A stretch of DNA of 64,000 bases from Sphagnum magellanicum. Lineage: Eukaryota; Streptophyta; Sphagnopsida; Sphagnales; Sphagnaceae. The position numbers and the translations under genes were made by a program. A model generated the notes under the pieces. The model searched no databases and was not told where the DNA came from. It saw nothing but the letters and a program-made list of their open reading frames with translations. This document shows, piece after piece, positions 50,701 to 60,918 of this stretch; position 1 is the first letter of the stretch, and the number at the start of each line of letters is the position of its first letter. The DNA lies in contig CM038921.1 of NCBI GenBank assembly GCA_021904315.1, positions 8,834,146 through 8,898,145 on the forward strand, read 5' to 3'.

Positions 50701-53189
50701 TGTGTGCATGGGAAAATGTAAACCCATCCTTTGTGTATTAGGCAATTGTTCAAACAAATACCCTTGTCACATGTGAGTGGGATTACTTATGAAATGATGG
50801 ACTATGAATAAAACCAACATTGATGTTCACATTGGTAAAAGTTATTTCTTCCAAGTTGCTCATTTTATTAAACATTCCAACATGCGGTGTGGGGTTCATT
50901 TTCCCCATGTAATGACCAAATTAAAGAGAGATGAAAATCTTGCCAATTTAATTTGAATTAACAAGGTCTTTTATGCAATGGGCCTCAAAGATGTTTGGGA
51001 TAGTCAAAATTGGACAAGATTTTCATCCAAAAAGAAGTGTGAAAGGATCATTTGATTTGTGAATTACCATGAATTGAAGATGATTCATAGTCGGCAAATT
51101 CCATCATATTCAATTTTCATTTCAAATTTGCATTGTGCTTTAAACATGTGTTTTCCAAACTATACTCATTGTTTTATGTGTATGTCCATTTTAGGATTCA
51201 AAATACCACCAAGGAGGCCTTCATAGTTGATTCAATGAAGATAATTTTGGCAAACTAACAATTTATACACCTAATAATACGTTCAATTTGTACAAAAGGC
51301 AATGGCACACTATTAGAATGCAAATGGACTATCATTGAAATTTATTAATGAGAGTTCTAGTGAGAGTGAGGGTGAGAGCAATTAGCTTGACATTCAATTT
51401 TTGGACTAATACACATTTTGTACCACACATATGGCATCCATGAATTTTTTATGCCACATTTTTGTAAAGTAATTTAGTTTCCATGGATATAGCATATTAA
51501 TATTAAAAATGAATGTATGTAAAAATATCTAGTTGTAAAAAGTTTGAACTTTATTTGTACAAAAACAAGGTTACTAAGATCCATAAATAATGTATGTGCA
51601 TCTTGGATTGAACAAAAAATTAATTGGATGTATTGTTAGTACATTTTTGCTATGCAATACCTTTGGGACAAGACAAAACATATTCCATCAACCCTATTTT
51701 TATACTTAATACAACCATAACAATATTACATGGACTTTGATTGTTTTTTGGTCCATGTAATACCTTAACCCCTACACTTAAACTTAATACACCCATGACA
51801 ATACTATATAACCCCAATAGGAATAGGGTAAATCAATAAGGGCATGACAATTGAACTAGATTTTTTTACTTTGATATTATGTGAAGCTACAATTAAATAT
51901 TGGTTAACACTCATATTAAGGTATTGCATATAGGGTCAACATAAGTTATTTCCAATATATCTTTTGGGTATTGCATTGTTGAAATAGATAAAATGAAATA
52001 ATTTCAATTGGCCTAAGGCTATTACAAAACACCAAAACAATTCAAAAAATATGCATTACCTTAATGAAGGTAATGTAGATATGAATCTAGTTAAATATGA
52101 TATTTGTATTTTATCCTTGGTGTATTGCATCACCTTGATGAAAGTAATGCATGTGTGAATTGGGTTGGATATGATATGGTTAATGTGTCCATAGGGTATT
52201 GCATTGTTCAATTAAATGATATGAAATAGAACCTAGGCATGAAGGTATTGCATAAAACCAAAATAATCTAATAATTGCATTTTTGAATCAAATGAAGTGA
52301 AATATATTATCTTGGGCATGAATATTGCATAATAACCAAATTCAATGCATTTGCATTACTTTGATGAAGGTAATGCATGTGTGAATTGGGTTGAATATTA
52401 TATTGCCAATGTGTCCATAAGGTATTGTGAGGATGAAATAAATGAGATAAAATAGTTACAACTAGGCCTATTTAGATATTGCAAAATAATAGAATGATAT
52501 AGTCCATTGGCGTTACCTAGATGAGGGTAATGCATATGCGCATTAGCTTGGATATGTTATTTCCAATGTATCCTTAAAGTATTGGATTATTGAATTGAAT
52601 GGGTATTGCATTAGATGAAATGAAAGTAATTTAATAGGATTGAAGGTATTGCATAATAGTAAATTTGTTGTGTTCATGCATTAATTTGATGAGTTTATTG
52701 GAAAAAAAAAAGGTGCAATATGATATTTTCCCTTTGCCTTGATAATATTGCATTTCAATAAAATCATCCAATGGGTGTCCATTATTTTTATGAAGGCAAT
52801 ATGATGATTAATTAATTTACATATTTTTTTGCAAGTTGTGCTAAAGGTATGGCATGAATTTGAAATCTAATAATTGTGAAAAAGTTCAATGACAGTATTG
52901 CAAAAACAGTTACATCAGTGGATTGATGCGGCTTGAATAAAAATATCAAGTTCATTTGCAATACCTTCATATGGGATTTAATTGTTGAGTTCTATAGGAT
53001 TGTAAAACAAAAATTTAATTGAATTATAATCCCTTCAATTGGGTCATTACAACATTGTTTTCGACAATCGTAAAGTTACAAGATTTAGTAAGGAGGTACG
53101 TACGAAGAATAATGAAGCAACCTACCTAGTATATTATAATACCTTCATCGACTTGCATTGCCATTCCTTTGGTGGAAAATTAGTGCGTA
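50701..53189. other. Intergenic with degenerate 'gaaggtaatgcatgtgtg' repeats
   Basis: No gene recognised. Between about 51,900 and 52,800 a segment like gatgaaggtaatgcatgtg, gaattgggttgaatatgata and ccaatgtgtccataaggta recurs at about 52,135, 52,362 and 52,520, with more decayed copies near 52,065 and 52,690. Spacing is irregular (about 70, 227 and 157 bp), and the word 'ggtattgcat' recurs many times between copies. Confidence 0.6.
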
Positions 53190-53345
53190 TGTACATAGGT
53201 AGGTAGGTTAATGGAAAGGTAGGCAGATGGGTGAATAGGTAAATAGATAGGTGAGTAGGTCGACAGGTAGGTAAGTAGGTAGGTGGAGGAGGGAGGAGGC
53301 CAAGGTGCATAGGCAAGTAGTTTAAATGTAGGTAGGTAGGTGAGA
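53190..53345. repeat. Degenerate (GGTA)n/(GTAG)n microsatellite
   Basis: About 150 bp of taggtaggtaggt-type text with substitutions. The complementary strand gives Pro/Thr/Tyr-Leu-rich frames that are artefacts of the repeat. Confidence 0.9.
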
Positions 53346-54423
53346 CCTAGGTGAGCGCAGGGGATGAAGGTGAGGGAAAAAAAAGTTCCCAAAAAAAAAC
53401 ATGGGTTAAGGAAAGAAAAGAAAAGGTCAACTTGAGTTCACCACCTTGGTTAGCCTAGGGACAAGGAAGGACAAAGAAGATGCACCCATTAGTGCACCAT
53501 CCTTCCACATTCGTGCATTGATGGGCGCTAATTCACTCCGGCATATCTTAAGCACTAAAAATTTTCAAAAATGGATTAAAAATGAAAAGTCCCTCCACAC
53601 CCCCCCCAAGTAAAGGGGGTCAAGCACTGGAAAAAAAAAAAAAAAAAACATTACAAAGTTGGTTCTCAAACCCCCCAAAAATTCTTTGTATGTTGCTTTC
53701 TTGTTATTATAGTTCAAAGATGACTTGCAGAACTAAAGGTGGCACTCTGATAGCAAACTTTAAATTGTTTAAAAACAAACAAGAAATGAGAAAGTTAGAA
53801 GCTTTGAAAGTAGGGGGCAATCCAAAGAGAAGGAAAAAAAAAAAACCTGTTTTGTAAGTTGAAAAGCTTATTTTTCTTCTTGCTATATTTCCATTACTCC
53901 TTCTCCTTTGCACTTCAAAGATAATTTCTAGAGTTTGAGGTAGCGCTCTCATAACATTTTAAATCACTCAAAAAGAAGCACAGATGACAAAGATCTGCAG
54001 AAATGTTCGGACATTGGGTAGTGATTGGTGATGGGCAGTTCTACCCTACTGAAACTTCTGGGTTTCATTTGTATCCTGCTTGGGTCTCTTCATATTGATT
54101 GCACAAGGTTAGGATTTTAAGGCCTAGTAGGTTAGCAGTCAAGATATTGGGTTTGATGTGTATGAAATTAGGGTTTAAGGCTTGACGGCTTTGGTTTGTT
54201 GATTATGCGGCAGCATGTTTTGGGTTTGAACTGTGTTTCTAATGCGGTGCTTCACCCACTGAATGATTTGTAGTCAACCCCAAATAACTTGAAGCGTGAG
54301 ATCCAGTTCATGTCATCTCTAAGTCAACAGAATTCAAGCAGCAGAGATTCATTACTGAGTGTGGAAGCTACAGTGATACTAGCCTGATGCTACTGATGCA
54401 GTTATAACTTTCGGACATCAGAT
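53346..54423. other. Intergenic, nothing recognised
   Basis: Contains a C-rich and A-rich patch near 53,600-53,650 and two similar stretches (about 53,710-53,830 and 53,905-53,985, both 'cagaactaaaggtggcactctgatagc'-like), which suggests a small internal duplication. No gene recognised. Confidence 0.4.
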
Positions 54424-55045
54424 GTCACAGACTAGAAGAGGCCACTGATCAGAGCTTGATGTTTGAAGGAGACCAAAATCATAAACTAGAGGTCCAGGTA
54501 AGCCATGCTCTTCCAACTTGTCAGGCAGTTAGGATATGTAGACAGAGCACGTGAGGGAGAAATCTTCTCTTTTTGTGTTTATGCTCTGTGATATTACAAA
54601 CTCATGGCCAAAAACAGGGTGGGAATCTGATAACTCAGGGTTCTCACTCTGAACCTAAACCCAAGCGGGTAAGGTTGCTGCTCTTGTATTGACCTCCGGG
54701 TTTCACAAGTGAAGGTGATCAGTGATTGGTTCTCTGCAGATATCAGAAACTGCCTAATTCTTTTAGTTCAGATGGTAGAGAGACCTGACGGAAATTGAAT
54801 GTGGTGGCTATGGCAGCTACTGGACATCAAACAACAGGAGGCTGTAGATAGGCGCAATCTAGAGAAATGCATGCATAAGGGAACACGACCGCCTGAAAAC
54901 TCACTGGATGCAGAGCACCAGCTCCATGAGAGTGATCATGAGGAAATGCACAGAAAATTGAAGGTATCATTCAGTTTGTTTTTTTGAGTTCCTGAAATTT
55001 AAACTGCAGAAGGAAGAACAGGTTGCAGAAGTTCAACCATGCAAG
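54424..55045 (+). other. Cluster of phase-compatible exon candidates, possible MORC 3' end
   Basis: Four segments have exon-like borders. One ends at 54,497 (RLEEATDQSLMFEGDQNHKL, donor CAG|GTAAGC). 54,618-54,668 has 17 codons (GGNLITQGSHSEPKPKR). 54,838-54,963 has 42 codons (a charged coil ending in ESDHEEMHRKLK). 55,010-55,045 has 12 codons (KEEQVAEVQPCK). The last three are all phase 0 with AG before and GT after. A charged coiled coil at the end of an open frame would suit the C-terminal part of a MORC protein, and the MORC relic upstream lacks it. An intervening acceptor at 54,740 opens into a stop, so the cluster is probably dead. Confidence 0.35.
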
Positions 55046-56845
55046 GTTTTGCTAACTTGCCTCTGCTAATTTAGCCTAACTTAGCTCACCTCAGGAAGCT
55101 TCAATGAGGCACTGATATAGTTTTCTCCCTTTCAGGTTGCACCTTAACATGCGTGGGAGCTTTGAGGCTGAAAACAATTACTCGCACTTAGCAAGGAACA
55201 AACTTATCATGCTAGTGACTTAGAAGGTTACATCTTGGAAGGAAGGCGGTTGGTGGTGAAAGAAGACCATGACAAAAGGAAGGTACCAAATCAAACAAGG
55301 AAAAGAGTACATCAATAGAACCTCATCAACTTCATGGAACATTTCCTACGTTAACTGTTGCTCATTTGAACTTGCCATAATGATAGTGGCCATAAGTGGT
55401 AAGAGTCATTTTTAGGCCACAACAACTTATTATCAATGCTCCAGAGTCCAACCTTTAGCTTATTACAACTAACAAGCCAGGCTCCACCCAGAATTCCAAA
55501 ATTCTGGCCTTCAATAGAAGTAAAGGTGCAACACACATTAAATTTTACTTAGTATCAAACATGATTGCACTTCAAATCACTTTGATATTAACTATACACA
55601 TGAAAGCTTGTGTTCTTTAACAGAAGATTAGAAAGCACAATTAAACCAAAATTGCAAAGGAATGAAATAAAATCACACATAAGTTATAACCCTACAAACT
55701 TCTACTGTGTGAGTGTTTGCCAACATCACAACCAATGTTTTAAAAAAATTCACTCAAATATGTCCCAAAAAGTTATGAATTTTTCAAAACATTTGACACT
55801 CAACAAACACAGACAACTTTTTTTTTCCAAGCTTTTTCCCCAAAATAACAAAATTTTCCCGCAAGACATATCACTGACCATCACCAAGGCTTCCAATGAA
55901 GCCTTGGTGATGACAGTATTGCACAACTGATGAAATTTTAGAGATGGAGAACAGGATGCAGAATGGACTGGACAAGCTAAACTCATAAGGGAGGAGGAGA
56001 GCTCAATTTGCCTGTCAACTGCAGATGATATGGCACTTCTTATAGCAGCTCCACTGGCAGCAGTATAATGGCCTGTAAACAACAATTTGGGATAAAGCTC
56101 ACAAATACAAAGAGAGAGCTAACTCATGTAGTGCACTTAACTCTCATGAATCATGCCAGGCCACAACAGTGGCCTTAAGGATCTTTTGTTTCATGCAGTG
56201 CAGAAAGTGTGAGGAAAATCATTTTGCTGCATGAATGACACATGGTGTAGCATCAGTGCATGCATGAAGCTGGAATGTTGATCAGATTGGTGATGCAACT
56301 GGGGGAAAGTCACACAGTTTGTGGACTTGAAAGAACTTCAAATCCTAGCCTAAGATTACTCACAAAACTATTAAATACTTTTTGTGTGATAGACCTAACC
56401 TCTTCTTGCCACATGCTGCTGCAATTGTCTGTTGCTACTGTGTTATTCTCAAACTCTTGAGTAGCTCCAACATCCCAGTATGCTGCCATGGAGTTATCAC
56501 ATTGCAAATATCATAGAGACCACAGTGTCAGAAAACCCCTGATGCTTTGAATTGAGCATGAGGAAACTTTACAAGAAGTTGTTGTGACTTTGGTCACCAT
56601 GCACTTGGATTTCTGTACAGAGAACAGCTCCTGCAAAATGAGCTTGTTACACATTTCTTCACTACTGCTTCCAGCACTTGCTAACTCCTGACAAAACTAC
56701 TTTCTTCATGGTTTGGTAGAACATGACATCAAATTGCTTGCAGTTTTGCAAATGAAGGAAGGACTCAACAACAATACTGAGAACCTGGCATTTGCTTTCT
56801 TGTGGTGCTGTGAGAGTTTAGGAAACATTTTCTTTACAAAGAATA
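55046..56845. other. Unassigned sequence, with a perfect 15-bp hairpin
   Basis: At 55,879-55,912 CATCACCAAGGCTTC pairs perfectly with GAAGCCTTGGTGATG around CAAT, and ACTG/CAGT just outside could extend it. On the minus strand, about 56,070-55,930 reads GHYTAASGAAIRSAISSAV after a GTTTACAG acceptor, an exon-like stretch I do not recognise. Nothing else was identified. Confidence 0.4.
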
Positions 56846-56936
56846 CCTGTCTGTAATGGAGAGAGGAAGTTGGATCTCGATCTTCTCTCGAAGCGTCTTC
56901 TGATTGTTGCTCAATCATTTGCCTTAGGATCGCCTG
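56846..56936 (-). other. Isolated exon candidate, minus strand
   Basis: About 30 codons (AILRQMIEQQSEDASREDR, then DPTSSLHYRQ) lie between an acceptor CTTGCAG|G and a donor CAG|GTATTC. Charged, helix-like content and correct borders suggest a true exon or relic, possibly linked with the exon-like minus-strand stretch near 56,000. No family recognised. Confidence 0.3.
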
Positions 56937-57577
56937 CAAGAAGCAGTGGAATCATCTCAAGAATCACAAAGACAGCAGCAGCAACCAACCTGCCTAGAAC
57001 TGTTAGCCTCCTCCTGTTGCAGCTTCTCAACCCTTGCTGAATCTCAATAGAAGGACTCCCCTGGTGTCAGCTTGATTTGCAGAAGCTTCTGTCTGTGGAG
57101 GAAACCAGAGTTTTGTCTCTCATAACAGTGTGTATTGTCTTTAAAGTGCAAATGTAGGTGTAAAATCTCTGGTTATGTTTGTGCCATTGTCTCTCGTGCA
57201 TAACAGAGGGCAAAAGAAAAACTACAACCCAATCTAGAGAAGGGAGAAGGGAAATTTTCACAGGACACCATTCTGAACCATTTCATACATGCAGTGAAAG
57301 TGGTTGCAGATGGATTAGGTCATGCATATGAACGAAAACTTGGAATGCACCTGTTTGGTTTCTCACCATCTGTTCAAGCAGATCAGTGAAGAAGAAGAAA
57401 AAGAAGCATGGTGGTCATGTTTTTTCTTCTGATTGTGAGCTTGAGAATTCAATTTGGAACCATCATCTGTTGCAGTAAAGAAATGGTGGAGCAGGTGTAT
57501 TTAGGTCATGCAAAGAGCCTCCAAGAATGCTCCCCCGGTTGCAATGTAGTTTCTTGATCAGCAGCTACACAGAGAAT
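56937..57577. other. Downstream flank of the ATL gene
   Basis: Lies beyond the stop codon of the minus-strand ATL frame. It would hold the 3' untranslated region and terminator, but no clear polyadenylation signal could be singled out. Confidence 0.4.
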
Positions 57578-58692
57578 TTAGAGCTTCTCTGCCTCCCTCC
57601 CCGCTAGCCATAGCATAGCCCTTCTCGCAAAGGATTGGTTAGGGCCAGTTCTGCTGCTGCTCCGCCCTCTTGCTGTAGCGTCCCCCCCGCTCTGTTGTTG
57701 TTGTTGTTGTTGTTGTTGTTCCAGAGGATTCCACGCTGCAGTTCGTGATGCCGGTACTACCACTGCCTGATAAGCGCCTTCCGCGTGCATTGTTGTAGGT
57801 GGAAGAAGCTGCCGCTGCTGTCGCCTTCCGTCAGATGCAGATCTGGTCAATGAAAATGGACCCCGCAAGCTCGAGAAGCTCCACCGATCTGACCCCATTC
57901 GAACCTCAGCCGGTTCACCAAGATTGACAGTCATCGTCGTCGAGGAACTCTTCCCGATGATCCTCCTCCCCTCCTCTTGCATCATCTCTCTTCTAGGGAG
58001 CTTAAGGGCGGCGGTCTGCTGCGTCTGCGGAGCAGCATTCTGGTCCAAGGCAACATCTATCGTAATCCACTCATCTTCTTCGTCTCGCGGGGATGTCAAG
58101 AAGCCACTGAGCACGTACTCGTTGTTGTCCTCACAACCTCCTCCCGGGGACAGAAGATTCACGTTGTTGTTCTGCACTCTTTGTTGAAGTTCAACAGCAA
58201 AGATAGCCGAGGAATCTCCTACATCATCCACGACTTCTTCTTCTCCTTCGCCGGTGCCAATCGCTGGTCCAAATCGTTGAGATCCGTAGGGCGGCGGCAA
58301 CATTTCGATGCTGTAGTACTCCATTCCCGTGAGATTTGCGAGCTTCAGACTCGAGGAGGTTTGTCGAGGGCCTTTGTCGAGAGTCGGAGCCAGCGACGGA
58401 TACGTCGCTGTAGACGCCGCGACACGAGCGGCTAGTCTGAACGATTCAGAATTGCGAGAGAGTGCCAGCTTTGCGACACTGCTGTTGTGCCTCGAATCCT
58501 CCGCTCTTCTGACAATGCGCGTGTCGCTGCTGCCATCTCCGCCGCCGCCGCTTCCTGATGAATTGCATGCACCACAATCTCTTGATTCAGAAGAACAATC
58601 AGCCAGTTCGCTGATGCTGCTGCGGCTGCTGCTTCCCAGAACAATTCCACACACAGACAACACGGACGCGAGCTGATGATTGTCCAAAGCTT
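57578..58692 (-). CDS. ATL gene, C-terminal coding part (second frame)
   Basis: A long frame open from just after a TGA at 58,694-58,696 down to the stop at 57,578, encoding about 370 residues rich in Ser, Gly and charged residues. It has no convincing ATG of its own. It contains RWSFSSLRGPFSLTRSASD near its C-terminus, a basic RWSFS-type motif like the tails of ATL ubiquitin ligases, and a run of nine Gln at 57,694-57,720. It overlaps the N-terminal frame for 260 bp in a different phase. Its composition and ATL-like tail imply one gene with the RING part upstream, joined through an intron or an indel. It could instead reflect a sequence error. Confidence 0.6.
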
Positions 58693-59487
58693 CTCAGTCC
58701 TGGAACTGCAGAGAGGGAGGTGGAGTACCTTCTTACCTTCTTCTTCTGCAGTGATTTGCTCGACGCTTGCAGACTGTCGTCGAGTTCCAGTTAAGCTGCT
58801 ACTCCATGACTCAGGGAGGAGGATTCTTCTTCCGTCCCTCGCAGCAGCACCAGAGGCACAATTTTGGCCTTGTGCTTCCAAAATGCGTCTCGAGGCGGCT
58901 TCTTCAACTGTCACAGCAGCAGCAGCGGCACCTCCTCCTCCTCCTCCTCCTCCTCCGTCGTCGTCGTCAGTGAGCTGCTCCTTGAAAATAGGTAGAAGAC
59001 TAGAGCGGCAGAGCGGACACGTAGAGTGCGACTGAAACCAAACATCTATACAATCGACGTGAAACGCGTGATTGCAAGCGGGAAGCAAGCGCAGCAGGAG
59101 GTTCTCGTCTTTACCGAACTCGTTCAAACACACGGCACAATCTAGAGACTCCTTGGAGCCTCCTTCTGATCTTCCGCGTTTTCTCAAGTCCTTGACGACC
59201 GAGAAACTCAATATAGGCAAAGCTTCCACCAACGCTTTGTTAAGCCCTTGTCCCACACCACCTCTCTGCAGCTCTAAAGGCAGACGACGATGATGATGAT
59301 GATCGTCCGAACCAGAAACAGCAGCAGCAGTAGGAAGAGGAAGAGCAACAGCAGCAGGTCCTGTACCCGTAGTACTACTACTACCGTCGGCTTGTTCCAC
59401 TTCTCGGATACACCTCTTCAAGTACACGGAGAAGAAGACCACGAAGACGAAAACACTTACCAACACCACAATGATGACCGTAGCCAT
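58432..59487 (-). CDS. ATL-type RING-H2 E3 ubiquitin ligase, N-terminal part
   Basis: Begins at ATG 59,487; the frame is closed by a TGA upstream with no other ATG between. An N-terminal hydrophobic segment (residues 4-23) anchors it in a membrane. A GLD-like motif (GLNKALVEALPILSF, 81-95) precedes a complete RING-H2 (Cys117, Cys120, Cys138, His140, His143, Cys146, Cys157, Cys160; nucleotides 59,139-59,008), with the usual Trp-rich CIDVWFQSHSTCPLCR. ATL proteins are membrane E3 ligases that hand ubiquitin from an E2 to substrates in defence and hormone signalling. Asp and Gly runs (174-190) follow. After about residue 250 (QITAEEEG, 58,738) the frame becomes Ala-rich and unlikely, and coding probably passes to the other frame (57,578-58,692). 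A donor-like AG|GTAAG lies at 58,737. Confidence 0.85.
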   Translation of the reverse strand: MATVIIVVLVSVFVFVVFFSVYLKRCIREVEQADGSSSTTGTGPAAVALPLPTAAAVSGSDDHHHHRRLPLELQRGGVGQGLNKALVEALPILSFSVVKDLRKRGRSEGGSKESLDCAVCLNEFGKDENLLLRLLPACNHAFHVDCIDVWFQSHSTCPLCRSSLLPIFKEQLTDDDDGGGGGGGGGAAAAAVTVEEAASRRILEAQGQNCASGAAARDGRRILLPESWSSSLTGTRRQSASVEQITAEEEGKKVLHLPLCSSRTEKLWTIISSRPCCLCVELFWEAAAAAASANWLIVLLNQEIVVHAIHQEAAAAEMAAATRALSEERRIRGTTAVSQSWHSLAILNRSD

Positions 59488-60297
59488 GATACTGGAGTGT
59501 TGAATTCCCGGGCAAGAAGCTCTTCCAAACCATCTCCTTCCTACTCACAACTCCACCACCGACTGCACTTGTCACATATCATCGCTTCTCATAGCTGCAG
59601 AGGCTCCAGTTTCTTTCTTTGCAAGCAAACCTCCTTTACAAAAACAAATTTTCACTTACGACAGAAAACTTCTTCCTGTTGAATTCAAGCTCTTGTTTCA
59701 TCCCGTGATGAGCATTTCTTCATGCGGATCTGCTGATCAAGTTTGCATCAACTTTGGCTCTTGTTGTTGTTCTTGCTCCTCCTCCTTCTCCTCCTCCTCC
59801 TCCTCGTCCCGCTGCTCCTGTTGCAGCTACTACGACTGCCAGACAACTACTACTCAATGTACTGCTGCTATTTCTGCTACCTACATCTTTTCTCCTGCTC
59901 TGCAAAATCATGATCTTGCTGCTCCTGCTGCTACATCTTTTCTCCTCCTTTGCAAAATCATGATCTTGATGCTGCGGCTGATGATGTGATGATTTCGCTA
60001 CAAGAACATAATTACTCTGGATAAATCCAAACAACAACCACGACATGATGAACGTCTTGCATCAGCAGCAGCAGCAGCAATTTGCATTGTGGGAAGTAGT
60101 GGGGTAGGGTGTGATTTACTCATTCCATGGCCCAACAGCATAGTGTGGCAAATAGGGCAAGGTTCCAAACTGCGCAAAACCCGCCCTCTGCCCCCTCCCT
60201 CTCTTCTTCTTCTTCTTCTGTTTTTTTCCCCTTTTATGTTCCCCTGTGATTCCCAATTCTGTAGGACCTGAATAGGCCCAATTAGCACAATTAATTA
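59488..60297. other. ATL upstream region with CTC/CTG-rich sequence
   Basis: The ATL promoter and 5' leader should lie here. 59,760-59,860 is rich in CTC/TCC triplets. At about 59,886-59,975 a segment of about 52 bp (tctcctgctctgcaaaatca, then tgatcttgctgctcctgctg) is tandemly duplicated. (CAG)n runs occur near 60,063. Open frames on both strands here come from the triplet repeats. Confidence 0.55.
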
Positions 60298-60918
60298 ATT
60301 TTATGCTACCCATGTGATACCCAGTACCTGAATAATTCATTTCTAATAGAGTTATCCCTAAAGTAACCCTGTCTTCACCCTGCCTTTGGGCCTCCTTTCA
60401 CCCCCCTATCCCCTCTTTCAGTGGTATCCACAAAGTAAAGACATTTTATTAAATCACAGTGTGAAATGCTGCAACTCAGTACGAAACGCTGAAACTCAGC
60501 GTTTAATGCACAAGGTTCGAGAGTAGTAGGAGCAGCGAAAATGTATGTAGCAGCAGTGGAGGCGCTCAAGAAAAAGGAAAGACAGGATGAAACTCAGTTT
60601 ACCACCAAAATTGTTGGTTTTCTGAGTTCCCCCCCCCCCGCCCCTTGAATGCTAATGTACTTTCTTGCTGGTTTTTTTTTTTAATCTCACCCTATGTATG
60701 ACCAAACTCGGGGTTCTGGTGCTGTGTTTGTCTTGCTTTACTACGGATAACTCTAACACCCATGTGATACCCAGGATGACCTGAATAATTTGTTTTTGAT
60801 ACCCATTTTGATACCCAAAATAATTCATTTGTGATACCCATGTGATACCCAATACTACTGTAGGACCTGAATAATTTATTTATGATACCCATGTGATACT
60901 GCCCAATACTGTAGCACC
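60298..60918. repeat. Dispersed/tandem 'GATACCCATGTGATACCC' repeat upstream of ATL
   Basis: The unit (acctgaataatt, then gatacccatgtgatacccaa) occurs at 60,308-60,345 and then four or more times between 60,750 and 60,910, at intervals of roughly 45-55 bp. It lies 0.8-1.4 kb upstream of the ATL start. A C-run (nine C) is at about 60,630. Confidence 0.8.

Noticed and set aside
57924-59293. Plus-strand open frames of 70-150 codons opposite the ATL gene
   Set aside because: Shadows of GC-rich and triplet-repeat coding sequence on the minus strand, which carries a full RING-H2.
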